A stretch of 64,000 bases of DNA from Chloranthus sessilifolius (GCA_021018995.1 CM037588.1:83859765-83923764), one strand, 5' to 3'; counted from the first letter of the stretch, positions 1-11,815 are shown. Program-made: numbers and translations. Notes: generated by a model from the letters alone, not told the origin.

Positions 1-1171
1 CTTCATAGGGGTCTTATAAGAGTCAAGCCTCGGCCGGGCTACTCCAAATCCATCCACCTTACTCTTGGTTTGAAGAAACTTGAGTATGAGAAAACTCTCA
101 TCGGGGGGCCCACAAGGTGTTTTCTAAAATTCCTCAATGAACTTTTCGATGACGAAAGTCTCTTAAAATTGTCGGTTTGGAGCATTTTCAATGTGAAAGC
201 TCTAGCACTCGGTCTCATTTATGAAATCCTCTTTTTTATTGAGGGGGAGAGCTTCTCCTTGGAAATTTGTGACATTTTGACTGAGTTGGAGGCAGGCCGA
301 TCCATGATCCATTTGGTGCTCGCCGAGTTATATCGAGGCCTTGATTCATTTTCTATGGGCAAGGTGGAGGGCCTTTGGGGGTGCCCCCCCTTGTTGCTTT
401 AGGTCTAGTTGGGTGAGCACCTTGCTGTCTTGGGGCCTATGCCCCGATTTATATTGATTGAGGTGAGGCGGCTCAATGTTTTCTAGGTAGGTGTCATTTT
501 CTTCCACAGGGCGATGTGTCAGCTCTGAAACTTTGGTTGACCGATGTCGAGCTGACATGGAGGCTTCCTTGGTTGCTCTAGAGACCATGAGGGCATCACC
601 CTCCTAGGATTGACTGGCAATACTTTCAACTTCCCATTTCGGGTATTGCGCCAATTTGGTTGCCCTCAGCAGGTGCTTTGCGAGGCCAAACTCCCTCTAT
701 GTGATTTGATCTTTTCTAGGGGGTCCTCTGGAGACAGATCAGATTACTGCTCTTTGGGAGACGGGTCAATCGACGCTGATGTGTGATTTTGAGCAGGGAG
801 ATTTGGTTAGAACTTCTCCTGAGTACGAGGCCTGGCTATTGTGGTGCACATTGATGGTTCGGTGTGACAGATCGTTGATCTTTGGAGGCCCCTGGCCAAA
901 GAAAGAGATGGCACTCCGAGCTCGCATCGAGCTACTGGTGAATGAGAAGAGGGTCCTGCAAGAACTTTTGGCACATGAAAAGGTTAGAGCAGAAACAATA
1001 GAGTGCGAGGTCCTCCATTTGAAGGGATCATTGAGCGTTGCTTTTGGAGCTGCCGACTCTTCTCGAAAGAGGTATAAGAGCCTGCATGGCTGCTGGCTGA
1101 CTGAGCGGAATGTCTAGGAAGATGACCTTCATACTGAGATTAGCGCATTAAAGCGCGAGCTGGGCCGCTAA
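1..1171 (+). pseudogene. DUF7745-like gene antisense to element A, 5' part missing
   Basis: Frame 1 opens at the first base and matches, residue for residue over long stretches, the gene at 44977-46475 in element B. Shared landmarks are LGLKKLEYEK, ILFFIEGESFSLEICDIL and AELYRGLDSF. The core ends at two TAG stops near 400-408, where copy B has CAG and TGG; both fit C-to-T (or G-to-A) decay. After a frame break near 490-600, bases 779-1171 hold the charged, probably coiled-coil tail (LLAHEKVRAETIECEVLHLK). DUF7745 is a plant domain of unknown function common in repeat-borne genes; the assignment is from recalled family features (LTPTLEE near the N-terminus, seen only in copy B). It lies head-on to integrase, so it needs its own promoter. 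Confidence 0.72.
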
Positions 1172-1419
1172 CTCCTTCCTGCACACATAACTTTTTTACA
1201 CAGATCAAATACATAGAAAAGGGGCATAAAAACCCCTTTACAGATACACTCATTTTTTGTATACATATTTTCTTCATGTTTTTTGTTTATTTGTAAAAAG
1301 GAAAGCACGCTAGTCGTCACACCAACTATTTTTTGGGATGTGGTGTAAGCGGTGCATTTTGTAAATAAAAGGTAGTTTATTATATACATCTACATAGACT
1401 TTTTGGTTTTTTTGTTTTA

Positions 1420-1422
<3 letters not shown>

Positions 1423-1474
<52 letters not shown>
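1423..1474. repeat. (AT)n microsatellite
   Basis: An uninterrupted alternating AT run of about 52 bases. The matching place in element B (near 44704-44716) has only a short run, so it expanded after the copies separated. Confidence 0.95.
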
Positions 1475-1477
<3 letters not shown>

Positions 1478-1820
1478 ACGGTGCCCTAATCACCTTGTGA
1501 AACCTAGGGTCCTCTTTTGAGCATGGTCGAACCCCTCTTTAACTGGTTGGTTCTGAAAGAGTTTCAACAATCTTACCAAGGCCGAAACGTCCATCCCCTT
1601 GGGCCAAGTCAAACCTTTCTCCCTACCTTGAGTCAACATTTGACAAAGCAATTTCATGAAAACAGTTCTGGTCGGGACTTGATTCGAACTAACATGAGCG
1701 GCCCCTAAAAGAGGCCAAGGAGAGCAACCAAGAGGGCTCTTCAAGCATCAATCCTCTCAATTGGTGCAAACCTTCTTTTTCTTTTTTTCTTCTTTTATTT
1801 ATTTATTAATCTCCTTTTTT

Positions 1821-1961
1821 TACCCGTGGCGCCCTTTCGGGCTCTCACCACGTCCATGGGCTTAGCTCTGTTACCCTAAGAGCCCTTTCGGGTTTTCACC
1901 TGGTCCGCATAAATTCACTGTTTTTACCCGTAGCGCCCTTTCAGGTTTTCACCACGCCCAT
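1821..1961 (-). repeat. Three imperfect copies of a GGTGAAAACC/GGGCGC repeat
   Basis: On the minus strand three units of roughly 50-60 bases share GGTGAAAACC, then AAAGGGCGC, then a stretch near ACGGGTAAAAA. Element B has the same three units on the plus strand at 44222-44360. Both sets lie between integrase and the antisense gene. Function unknown. Confidence 0.75.
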
Positions 1962-2604
1962 CTTACTTTGAGCTTACATTTTTATTTTTATTTTCTTCTT
2001 ATTTTATTATTATTATTATTATTTTTTATTTCTTTTTCAACAGCCACGACATAGACGTCGATTCCATCATAGCCGACTAGATGGGATTTTGGTGTCCTCT
2101 CACAACTCGGCTTGTGTTGACTTAACAGATATTATGACTGCTTGTAAACTTTAAAGAGGGCTTTCTTCAGGGTGTAGCTTGGCCATGGGTTAGGTTAGGA
2201 TTTGAAGGTATGCTAGGCTAAAAGGGTTTCCTTGATACGGCTTCAGTTTTCTCAACATACTTTCTCCCTTGGGGGTTTTTACTGTACATGCACTGTGATT
2301 CTTCGACCCTTTTTTTTGTGTTCTTTTTTCTCTATTTCAGGTAATTCCTTTTTGAGGTTTTGCTTTTTTGATTTTTTTTTAGATTTTGATGGTAACTTTA
2401 CTTTCTTTTTTTTAATATGTGCACACACAATTTTTTGGGAAAGGGGGTTATTAAAAGAAAGGCCCAAGCTCAAATGGGATAGCAAAGGATATCATCATTT
2501 TTAGGGATGCTTTTCAGCTACTGTGTTTGGAATGATAGCCTCTTTTGTGTGGTCCTTAAGCAATCATGTAATTGTTTCACCAATACTTACCTTATCACGA
2601 TAGA

Positions 2605-3766
2605 CTAAGAGTAGAACCGTTGGACGTATCCAGCATTGATGGGCTTGATGGGCTCAGGAAGATGATCTTCGTCCATAGTTGCGAGGCGGATGGCGTATCC
2701 CGGTAGTACTTCTCGAACGACATAAGGTCCTTCCCAGTTTGGCTTGAACTTGCCTCTCAGATCGGCATGGAGGGATGGGAAGATCTTCTTCAGTACAATG
2801 TCTCTTACCTTCAGATCTCGACCACGGACACATTTATTATAAGCGCATGCAATTCGCCCCTGGTAAACTTGAGTGTGACACAAGGCTAGGAGTCTCTTCT
2901 CGTCCAATAAGTTCAATTATCCGAAGTGAGATCTTTCTCTCTCCGCTTTGGGCAAGCCTGATTCCATGAGGATTCAGAGCGAGGGTACTTCAACCTCAAC
3001 TAGTAGCAGTACGAATCGATGTTCTGTAGGCCCACATAGCAAACAGTAGCATTTCGCTCCATTATCGATAGGTGACGACCATCTTCTCAAGGATGCGGAC
3101 GACTGTCATATTTGCAGCCTCCACAACTCCATTAGTTTGAGGCCCATAAGGTGACGAGTGATGATGTTTCATCTTGTAATGCTCACAGAAGGCTCGGATA
3201 CACTTATTTGCAAAATTTGTACCGTTGTCCGTGATGATATCTTTCGGTACTCCAAATCGGAACACAATGTTGTTCTTGAGAAACTTCTCGATGTGACTGG
3301 CCGTGATGTTGGCGTATGATGCTGCCTCCACCCACTTGGTGAAGTATTCAATGGCGACAAGGATGAACCGATGCTCGTTCGATGTTTTCGGATGAATCAT
3401 TTTGACAACGTCAAGGCCCCACGTGGCAAATGGCAAAGGAGTGGTCATGCAGTATAGATTAATGGCAGGAGCGTGTATTAGACTGGAGTGTTTCTAACAC
3501 TTGTAGCATTTCTGAACATGTTTGCAGCAATTTGATTCCATAGTGGTCCAAAAGTATCCCTGCCGCAGAATTTTCTTAGCAAGCATGTGACCACTGACGT
3601 GGGCTCTGCATACTCCCTTGTGGATCTCCTTCATGATGTTGGTCACTTCACTTTCAGTAAGGCACCTGAGTAGAATGTTGTTGTAGGATCGCTTGTAAAG
3701 GTGTTCTCCACAAATGGCATAGCTTGCTGCTAGACGCAAGATGGTTCGTCGGTCCGTCTTGGACAT
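2605..3766 (-). pseudogene. Integrase of element A
   Basis: Inserts cDNA into the host genome. An N-terminal HHCC zinc-binding region is visible (EIHKGVCRAH, then CCKHVQKCYKC). The catalytic core has D in WGLDVVKM, D in ITDNGTNF and E in NGVVEAANM. The C-terminal domain contains GKFKPNWEGPYVVREV, typical of Tat/Ogre integrases; no chromodomain follows. Stops interrupt the frame, for example after YKC near 3495 and after VVTYR near 3062, so it reads as several open pieces. The three catalytic residues survive. Confidence 0.9.
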
Positions 3767-3853
3767 ACCCTCACAAAAAGTTAGTGTCTCGAGGAAATTC
3801 TTGATATTTGAAAACCAAGGTGGCTCATCATCAGGCTTTGTAGGTTCCTCAAT

Positions 3854-4837
3854 CTATAGGTAGAAGGCCGGTTCACTTCTCTGCTCAATCATGATCGGCT
3901 TCATCTTAGTATCATACGGGATTTCTATCATTGACGCCAAAGTTGCTAGTGTATCGGCAAAATGGATCCTTATCTGGGGGACATATGAGAGTGTCACGTC
4001 TTGGAAGCAAGCTATCAGATCCTTAAGGTGTTTATGATAGGAGATTAGTTTCTCATCTTTCGTCTTCCAATCACCATTCATCTGGGATATGATTAACTGT
4101 GAATCACCAAACACTCAAAGGTGAGTTATATTTAGATCGAGAGCTGCCTGCAGGCCAGCGATACAAGCTTCATATTTAGCCATGTTATTAGTGCAAGGGA
4201 AGTTGAGCTTGATAGAGACTGGTACATGGGATCCTTTTGGTGAAATCAGAATGGCACCAATTCCCTGGCCCTCGGCATTTGCTGCCCCGTCGAAGTGCAT
4301 TACCCATGATTCTTCTGCTTCCTTAGTATCCTCGTCCATCATGAAGAAGATATCTTCATCTGGGAACTCAGTTCTCAAAGGCTCATAATTTGGCAAAGGG
4401 TTGTCAGCAAGATGATCCGCGAGTGCTTGCCCTTTAATCGACTTATGAGTGACGTACATGATGTCGAACTCTGATAATAAGAGCTGCAAGCATGCAGTCC
4501 GCCCAGTGAGAGCAGGCTTCTCAAACAGGTATTTCAATAGGTCCATTCGGACCAAAAGTAGAACAACTTGGGATAACAAGCAGTGGCGAAGCCTATGAGT
4601 AGACCATACAAGAGCCAGGCATGCTTTCTTCAGATGAGAATAGCGTATTTCATAATCAATAAACTTCTTACTTAGATAGTAAATGGCCTGTTCTCTTCTT
4701 CCTGTCTTGTCATGCTGCCCTAAGACACATCCCATCGAGACTTCCATCATGGAGAGATACATCAAGAGTGGTCTCCCTGGCTCGGGTGGCAACAACACAG
4801 GTGGGTTGAGGAGGTAGCTTTTGATTTTACCGAACAC
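3854..4837 (-). pseudogene. RNase H plus second (Tat-type) RNase H of element A
   Basis: The first part (LLMYLSMMEVSMGCVLGQ, IYYLSKKFIDYE) is the RNase H domain that normally follows Ty3-gypsy RT and degrades RNA in the hybrid. It is followed by a second RNase H beginning WVMHFDGAANAEGQG with a catalytic Asp in the HFDGA motif, as known for the Tat clade. In the conserved NNMAxYEA motif this copy has Lys (near 4178) where element B has Glu, so a catalytic acid is lost. A small deletion at about 4830-4840 puts this frame out of phase with RT. A stop interrupts near 4115 just before LGDSQLIISQMNGDW. Confidence 0.87.
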
Positions 4838-5990
4838 AGATAATCATCATTCCATTCAATGGGCGATTTCTTCCTTAGTAGCTTGAAGATCGACGTGCAG
4901 ATTGGAGTTAGCTGTGCAATGAACTGACTGATATACTGTATTCTACCCAAGAACCCTCTAACTTCTTTCTCAGTAGACAGTGGTGGCATTTCTGTGATAG
5001 CTTTGACTTTGACTGGGTCGACCTCGATCCCTCTCCTGCTGACGATGAATCCTAACAATTTTTCAGACATAGCACCAAAAGCCCACTTCTGTGGATTCAA
5101 ACGTAACTCGTACTTTCTCAGCCTTTCAAACAGTTTCTGAAGGTTTACCAAGTGATCACCTCGCTCCGGTGACTTGGCTATCATGTCGTCGATGTATACT
5201 TTAATCTCTTGCATCATGTCATGAAATAGCGCAGTCATAGCTCACTGGTACATTACACCGACATTCTTTAGCCCAAATGGCATGACTTCGTAGCAGATGG
5301 TTCCCCAAGGAATGATAAATGTTGTCTTCTCTCGATCAACCTCGGCCATCTTAATTTGATTATATCCTGAAAATCAATCCATGAAAGAAAGCATCCCGTG
5401 CTTAGCAGTATTATCGACCAAGATGTCGTTGTGCGACAGTGGGAAATCGTCCTTCGGGCTCGCCCTATTCAAATTATGAAAATCGATGCACATGCGAACC
5501 TTTCCGTCTTTCTTCGATACAAGCACGATATTGGTTAGCCACTATGAGTATTTGGATACCATGAGAAACCTCGCATCATACTTCTTGATGATCTCATCCC
5601 TGACTTTCAACATCCACTCGGGTCGGAGACATCTCAGCTTCTGCTTAACCGACTTCATATCATGGTAGAGAGGCAACTCATGCTCAACCAAATTAGTGTC
5701 TAGACCAGGCATGTCCTCGTAGAACCAGACAAAAATGTCTTGGTATGACCAAAGGAAGTCAATCATGCTTTTCCTTTCTTCAGGAGACAACAATGTTCCT
5801 ATTTTGGTTATTTTAGGACTCTCCTCAGTTCCTAAATTGACGTCTTCAGTTTCCTCGACAATGGGGGTAGGGCCATGCTCAAAGTCAGTGAACCGGTCAA
5901 GGAGCTCATCGGGGAGCTCCTCCAAAGGACTATCCTCGTCCAGACTCATAACACCTACCTCTTCTTGTATTTCTACAGGGAAGGGGTCGA
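4838..5990 (-). pseudogene. Reverse transcriptase of element A
   Basis: Copies genomic RNA into cDNA. Upstream lies a conserved linker (SPLEELPDELLDRF, DFEHGPTPIVEE), then RT blocks: VRMCIDFHNLNRASPKDDF, then a palm block around IPWGT and MPFGLKNVG, then the active site VYIDDMIA (Y-x-D-D form), and the thumb/connection GFIVSRRGIEVDP and VRGFLGRIQYISQF. Several in-frame stops are present, for example before WLTNIVLVSKKDGK near 5540, in MD-FSGYNQIK near 5380 and near 5240. The catalytic Asp pair is intact. Confidence 0.9.
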
Positions 5991-5999
5991 TTTTATGTG

Positions 6000-6369
6000 G
6001 GACGGGTATTTTGATTAAGGCATCCTTTTGTGGGACTTTTTATGGAATTTTAAATGGCGATATTTTTAGACTTTGGATTTTTTCAATATTTTTGGGATTT
6101 TATTTTTTTCCATGTTTTTGAGATTTTTATTTTCTTCAGAGACGGACCCTTGGCAAGGTGGGTTGCTATATATACAAGGTATTGCCTGTCAAGGACTTAT
6201 CTCACTTTTTATAAGTTGTTTTTTTTTGGGAAACAGGTGCCAAACATTAGGCCACTCCCTGCTTCAAGGGTTTGTGGCAAAGATGTCCAATTGCGTACCT
6301 AAGGGGCCGCTCCTTTACCTGTTTGGATGGAGGGTGATGACTGATATGGCTTATTAGAGTCAGCCTCCA
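6000..6369 (-). other. AT-rich stretch between protease and RT, possible intron
   Basis: Between the end of the protease/G-patch unit and the RT linker the minus strand is full of stops in all frames and A-rich, with repeated AAAATCTCAAAAACATGG-like words. A splice-donor-like AAAAGTGAGATAAG is conserved here and in element B (40036-40049). Ogre elements are known to splice an intron between the protease and RT parts, so this is a candidate; the acceptor is not certain. Confidence 0.45.
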
Positions 6370-7664
6370 TCATATTGATCCTCAATTCGTCTGAGATGAT
6401 GTCCTCAAACATTAACTTAGTTTTGTGGTGGTTTACCACCGGGGAGACTGATGGAGGGTACCGACCGTCGTTCCTTGAAAAGGGACAATGCGACTAAATC
6501 TATCTCCAAGCTAGGAAGGGAGATTTAGGGATTGGTGGGATGTATTGGGGCTGTGGGTTTGTGTGGGGTCAAATGTGTTACCCCATTTCGATCGATTTTG
6601 ACGACCCCTATGCTGACAAAGGAATCCCTGATGTGCAGCCTAGGGCGAGGTTTCTCTTCTATGTTGATTCCCGAGCTCTTGCCATTGCGACGACCCTAGC
6701 TTTTTCTTTCGCCTCTTGGATCTCTTCCTCTATGGGCTTGTACCCCAGCCCGAATCTGACCTTCTGCCCCTTAGCAACAACTAGCTCTCTTCTACCTTAT
6801 AATCTGGACCCGAGCCCCCGACCTTTCTGATAGCCCCACTTTTGGAGTATAGCCATCGCCGCTACCATACCGCCTCCTGTTTTAGGCATGATGCCCTCAA
6901 TGGGCTCTGAGAGTATCGCTGACACCTCATATTCAAAACTGTGGAGGTCGACATCTTCATCGGTGTGAGGTATATCTAACACATTAGGTTTTTTGACGCT
7001 ATTGGCAGCTTTTTCTCTCTCGTTGTGCCTCTCACTAATGATTGTAATAATTTTGTGCCCAGATGCAAACTTGAGTTTCTAGTGCAAAGTTGAAGGTATG
7101 ACTTCGACCTCGTGCAGCCACAGGCGCCCCAACAATAGATTAAATGAAGATTTGATATCCATGACTTGAAACAAGATGGAAAAGGTCATTGGCCCTATCA
7201 ACAACTCAAGATCAACTTTTCCCGTTATTTCTCTCCCGGTATTGTCAAACCCTCTTGCCCTGGTTTTGGTGGGCCTTAGCATGCATGGATCGACCTCGAT
7301 CTTAGTGGCAGTTCTTAACGGGCATATGTTCAATGCATACCCATTATCAATTAAAACCAGGGGGATGACCATGTTTCCAGACTCAACGATTATATGTAAT
7401 GACTTGGAGTGGCTACACCCTTCTTTAGGTAAGTCAGCATTAGAGAATGAAATTGCATTCAGAGTCATCACTTGCCCAATTATCTGCCTGACTTCATCTG
7501 GGCTAACTTGGAGTGATACATTCGCATTTTTTAACGCCCCCATTAATGCTTGAAAATGGAGTGGGGACGTCATCAACAGGATCCCAGATGGTTATATGGG
7601 CGGGCGTTCTTCTCAGTTGAGTCTTTAGTATATGTTCCGGACTCATTTTTTCGAAGGGGTTCAT
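6370..7664 (-). pseudogene. Protease with G-patch domain of element A
   Basis: Aspartic protease that matures Gag and Pol. The likely start is the ATG at 7664 (MNPFEKMSPEHIL). The active-site region reads VLIDNGYALNICP, the Tat variant D-N-G of the usual D-S/T-G loop, and the second conserved block is FNLLLGRLWLHEVEVIPSTLH. Downstream (about 6800-6900) is a G-patch, KWGYQKGRGLG, an RNA-binding motif also found behind some retroviral proteases. A one-base insertion near 7575 shifts the frame, and TAG stops follow PSTLH (near 7080) and GLGSRL (near 6797). A conserved tail ends near FEDIISDE. Confidence 0.87.
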
Positions 7665-8237
7665 AGCAGCGTCTTTCTTCCCCTCTGGTTAGGCCTGTGT
7701 TGCTGCTGGTGCTTCTGGCTACTTTGATATCCTCCCAGACCGTGTGATAATGTCCACTGCCCCTTCTCTGTTGCTGTTGCTGCCGGCATTGACATCTATT
7801 TGCTCATAGCTTAGCAGGACCTGATGAGGGTCATAGGTTGGTCCCGAGAGCTGGAAAGGTATGGCTGTCGCTACTTGAGGAACTTGTACTATCGGCTCAA
7901 GAGGTGTGGGCAACACCTGATTTATTTTGATGGTAGTAGGTTGGGTGGAAAAATTGGGCCAGATAGGGGTGGTGAAGCTTGAAGGTGGTGGTACTGGAGG
8001 AAAGGGGGTAAAAGTAGGGCATTGATAGGTGATAGGTACTAGCAGGGGATGAGGGGTTTGGTGGGCCATGAGGTAAGGGGTGGTGGACTTCAAAGGTGGA
8101 ACTTGGCGTGATGGGATGGGCGCAGGCCATTGATAACTGACGGGTGTGGGATTGGGGGCTTGATGGCTTATTGGGTAATTGATGAGGGTAGTGGAGTTTG
8201 CCGGTAGTTGAACTGGGGGAAATAGGGTAGGCGCAGG
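7665..8237 (-). other. Proline-rich linker between gag and protease, element A
   Basis: The minus strand encodes a low-complexity Pro/Thr/Asn linker with imperfect repeats of the type INYPxSHQxPNP and YQWPAP, ending in a conserved block FQLSGPTYDPHQV and SYEQIDVNAG found in all three Tat copies. It is probably a spacer of the Gag-Pro polyprotein. It is broken by stops near 7719 and 8238. Confidence 0.7.
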
Positions 8238-9773
8238 CTATTGATAACTGGGGGGTGTGGGCATAGGATTGGGGGTCTGTTGGCTCATCGGGTAATTGAT
8301 GGGGGTGGTGTATGGTTGGTATGCATTGATATGTACATAATTGACGGGTGTGGTGGATGGAAAGTATGACTTGAGGTCCAAGGGTTCACTTTGCGAGGTT
8401 GGGTTGGGAAAATATTCTGAAAAATTTAGGGGTTCAATTACCCCTATGTTCCTCTCTTCCATGTTTCTTGATAATGGTGCTACATAACTCTCCCGATCAC
8501 TGATATAATCAGATGGGTCAAATTCAAACTCCTCCTCATCATCTATCATTCTGACGGTGGGTCTAGGACCTGCTCCTCTAGTAGGATGTGGGGGTAGTGG
8601 CACTTGGTGAATATTAGCATGCTGAGAAGGTGCAGGGGGAATGATTTTCCCGACATCGATCAAATCCTGGATTGCATGCATCAATGGGAAGCAGCGATCA
8701 GTTGGGTGACCTGGAATCTGATGAAAATTACAGTGGGTATTCAGGTCATAATTCTTTGGGATCGAGTGAGGGGGAGGTTGTGGTTGATGAATAGTAACTA
8801 ATCCCTTTTCCACTAACAAAGGCAGAAGTACACTCAATGATTGCCCCAGTGGCATGAAAACTCGGTCGTAGCGGGCTCTCCTTTGCTCCAGAGTCATTTG
8901 CATTCCTCGCCCATTCTCTATTCTCTGCATCTGCTCAGGCCTAAGTGGTGCTAGCGGGGCAGCCTAAAATTGAAACGCGGTTGTATTGTTATTGGGCCTA
9001 GTATTGGAAATGTTTTGGACATCGCGCCCTATTCTCTTATTGTTCCTTTGCTCTGAAAACCTCCTAACCCCACTGGGTCCACTTGGCATGTTCTTACTTA
9101 GACGACCCTCCCTGATGGCATCCTCACATCGGTTAGCATTTCTCACTAGCTCAACAAAGCTAGACTGCTGCTGGTACACCAAAAAGTCTGAGATCATTGG
9201 CAAAGTATTCTTTGAGATCATCTCAATCAACTCATCATCAGGTATTCTATTTCTGACCTGAGCTGTCAGGGCTCTCCAGCGTCCTAAGTAGTCGCTGAAG
9301 GTCTCGTTCTAGTTCTATTTGAAGCGGGCCAAGTTTGACTTTCGCTGCTAAATATCTATATTGTAGACATATTATTCTTGAAAGAGGTGCGTCAAGTCCC
9401 TCCACATTTTTATCATGGATGGTTTTAAAGATGTGAGCCATCTCAAAGCCGGCCCGGTCAAACTCTTCTAAAAGACTTTTATTGGTAGCCTTTCGTCCTC
9501 TCCGTATTGGCACATGTCTCGACAATAGGACTTCAAGTGCGCAATAGGATTGCCCGTGCCATTATATTTGTCAAAGGTTGGCATTTTAAATTTGGGTGGC
9601 AAGGGGACCTCAACGAACAAGCACAAATCTGTGAAGTCCGTGACGTGGATTTCGGCACCACCCATTTTCATCAGCTGCTTCTGTATTTTGTCCAACTGTT
9701 CTTTCAGCTGCTCTGACTCTTTTGATACAGGGGCCACTTTCTTGGCCGTTAGTTGGACTTCAGTCTGAGCCAC
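8238..9773 (-). pseudogene. Gag core (capsid and nucleocapsid-like) of element A
   Basis: Forms the virus-like particle. The core begins near AQTEVQLTAKK and contains PPKFKMPTFDKYNGTGNP, the conserved Tat/Ogre capsid entry. KSLTGPALRW and YLGRWRALTAQVRNRIPDDE follow in the same frame after a TAG at about 9458. The C-terminal part has CNFHQIPGHPTDRC, a C-x2-H-x4-H-x4-C knuckle-like motif followed by MHAIQDLID, as in Ogre-type Gag. Several stops are seen where copy B keeps CAA or CAG (for example near 9375 and 9320). The TAG after IKVF is shared with copy B. Confidence 0.87.
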
Positions 9774-11354
9774 CAGGGGGTAGGCAATTATGAGAGGAGG
9801 GTTAAGGTTGGTTAATGCCCCAGCGTAGGCTCTGCTATTCCTAATCTCATCCTCCTCATACTGCTAGTCGGCATAGTGTGCAGTGAGGGCGGGATTTTCT
9901 TATTGTTGTTGCACGGGTTAGACAGGAATGACATGAGTGGGGGTGGGGTGAGCCCATTGGGGGTGAGGAAAGGTTTGTTGGGTGATGGGATTTTGGTTTA
10001 GAGGTGGGGCCTGATGGGGCCATTGGGTATGGGGGAAAGTATGGAGATGGCCTTGGGTGGGGCCACTGGAAAATTGGATTTGGGGTATGGCATGGGTTTG
10101 ACCTGGCTGTGAAGGTTGGATGAAATGTGGAAGGTTTGAGTGTGGGGTTTGGGTTTGGGCCATGAAGCCTTGGTCATTTTTGGCTATGGACCACTGATGG
10201 GTTTGGGCTATGGGCCCTTGGTAGGTTTGGGCCATGGGCCCTTGATGGGTTTGGGCTAATGGGCCTGGGTAGGTATGGGACAATGGGACTTGATGGGTTT
10301 GGTCCATGGGCCCTTGATGGGTTTAGCCCAATGGGCCTTGGTGGGTATGGCCCATGGCCCCTTGATGGATCTGGGCCATGGGCCCTTAGTGGGTTTGGGC
10401 CATGGGCCCTTGATGGGTTTGGCCCAAGGGGCCTTGATAGGTCTGGGCCATGGGCCCTGGGTTGGTTTGGGTGGTGGAGTATTGGGTCATGGGGCCTTGG
10501 GATATGTGGGAAAAGGGGGTTTGGGCCAATGGGCCTTGGGGTATGTGGGAGGTTGGAGATTGGGCCATTTGACCTTGGGGCATGTGGGTAATGGGAGTTT
10601 GGATGGTGTGGATTATGGGGGGTTGATGGGGGTCATTGAGGAGTGAGGCATGGAGATTGGCTAGGGTGTGAGATGGGTTTAGGGACATAGGGTGTGGAGG
10701 AGGGGAGGTGTTTTAAGAAGCCTTCCATATGGAGTAGGCTTAGAACATCTCCTCCATCATGGTCATGGAGGGAGGATTCGAGATGGGTGGTGGAGATGGG
10801 ATGGAGGGGAAATTTGGCATGGCCCTGGTATGATCGGGCATGGCCATGGTAGGAGGTAGGGTATGGAGTGGATTGGATAGTTGAGGTAGGGCAAAGGATG
10901 TGGAAGGATTAGGGGTGTTAGGGGTGGATGCTTGAAAGAAATTGGGCATGGCCTCGGTAAAAACGGGCATGACCAGGGTAGATGGGGGGATTTGTGGGAG
11001 GTTGGATAGGGAGGAAGTGGTGTATGTGAATGTGAGTGGATCGGGCCTATAGGGGGAAGATGGGAAATGATGCATGGATGTGGATTGGAAGAATGGGTTT
11101 TGTGCGGATGTGGAAGGGAAATGAGTTTGACTTGGCATGGGTATGGTTTGGCCAAAAGATGGAGAATGGGGGGTTGGACTTTGGATATTTTGGGGGGTAT
11201 CGGTTGGGAAAATGGTGGGGCCAAACTGGCCGGTAACGGTAAAGGAGGGTTGGGTGAGGATGGTGGAAAAAACTTCCCCCGAATGGGAGTGGGTTGGAGA
11301 CTGTTGAGGGGATGAGTCGGGATCGGCGTGAGCCGGGTCCACTACCCACGACAT
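9774..11354 (-). pseudogene. Proline/glutamine-rich N-terminal Gag extension of element A
   Basis: A long low-complexity extension ahead of the Gag core, likely starting at the ATG at 11354 (MSWVVDPAHADPDSSP). It is rich in Pro, Ser and Thr (SPTHSHSGEVFSTI, MPSQTHFPSTS), has repeated MPxFTxAMPNF words, and then an octapeptide repeat near 10180-10480. Copies B and C carry the same extension, so it is a stable part of this family. Whether it is a Gag domain or a separate upstream frame, as in Ogre elements, cannot be decided. Stops occur near 10738, 10386 and 10320. Confidence 0.72.
10180..10480 (-). repeat. 24-base coding minisatellite, octapeptide GPMAQTHQ, element A
   Basis: About a dozen 24-base units encode variants of G-P-M/L-A-Q-T-H/Y-Q on the minus strand. 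Frame length is kept as a multiple of three across units, indicating that the array expanded while coding. The opposite strand reads as a Gly-rich mirror and is not a gene. Confidence 0.88.
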
Positions 11355-11584
11355 TCTTTGGGAACGGGTTGGGTAAGGGTGCCTTAGATAAGGCACAAAA
11401 ATCCTCCTCCTTCCCCTACGGGACGCCGGAGGGCAAAATGATGTCGTGGTGCCGGCACCACAAACTATTATCTTTTTTGGTATTTGATTTATATATATTT
11501 TTTGAATTTTTTGAAAAAGTTTTTTTTTAAAAAAAACAAACATTTCGAGGCCTTGGAATTCCCTTCTCGAGTGGCCCTCATACC

Positions 11585-11815
11585 TTAATTTAAGACCCGC
11601 GGCGACGATTCCGACGCACTTCGGAAGAATCGAAGGAAAACCTTTGATCTATTGAAGGCACAGAAATCGAGGTAACTAACCCGATCTCCCAGAATGAGCC
11701 AAAAAGAAGTTGTCCTCATTTGACCGGCGGGGGCGTATTGGGTGTCGGAGGTGGAGGGGCTTAAACAAGGCACTAAGAACACTAATCGGGGGACTCCGGA
11801 GGTGAAGAAGGCCAC
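11585..11815 (-). CDS. Small conserved leader frame, element A
   Basis: A 76-codon frame upstream of gag. Element B has the same frame at 27711-27923 (70 codons), with most residues identical and no stop in either copy although neighbouring gag is full of stops. Shared stretches include TQYAPAGQ, TSFWLI and SASES. Element C has only the 3' part. It could be an upstream frame that affects gag translation, or non-coding sequence conserved for another reason such as RNA structure. No family is recognised. Confidence 0.35.
   Translation of the reverse strand: MAFFTSGVPRLVFLVPCLSPSTSDTQYAPAGQMRTTSFWLILGDRVSYLDFCAFNRSKVFLRFFRSASESSPRVLN

Larger units (their letters stand above)
1172..2604. other. 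3' spacer of element A between antisense gene and integrase
   Basis: No credible coding region was found. The stretch is T-rich with pyrimidine runs, an (AT)n tract at 1423-1474 and a three-unit repeat at 1821-1961. The corresponding spacer of element B is 43595-44960, and the two are alignable by eye over much of their length in opposite orientation. Confidence 0.7.

Noticed and set aside
10259..10646. Long Gly-rich plus-strand open frames opposite the octapeptide repeat (and 35396-36153 minus in B)
   Set aside because: They are the mirror of the 24-base coding repeat; the other strand fits Gag context and is conserved in three copies.
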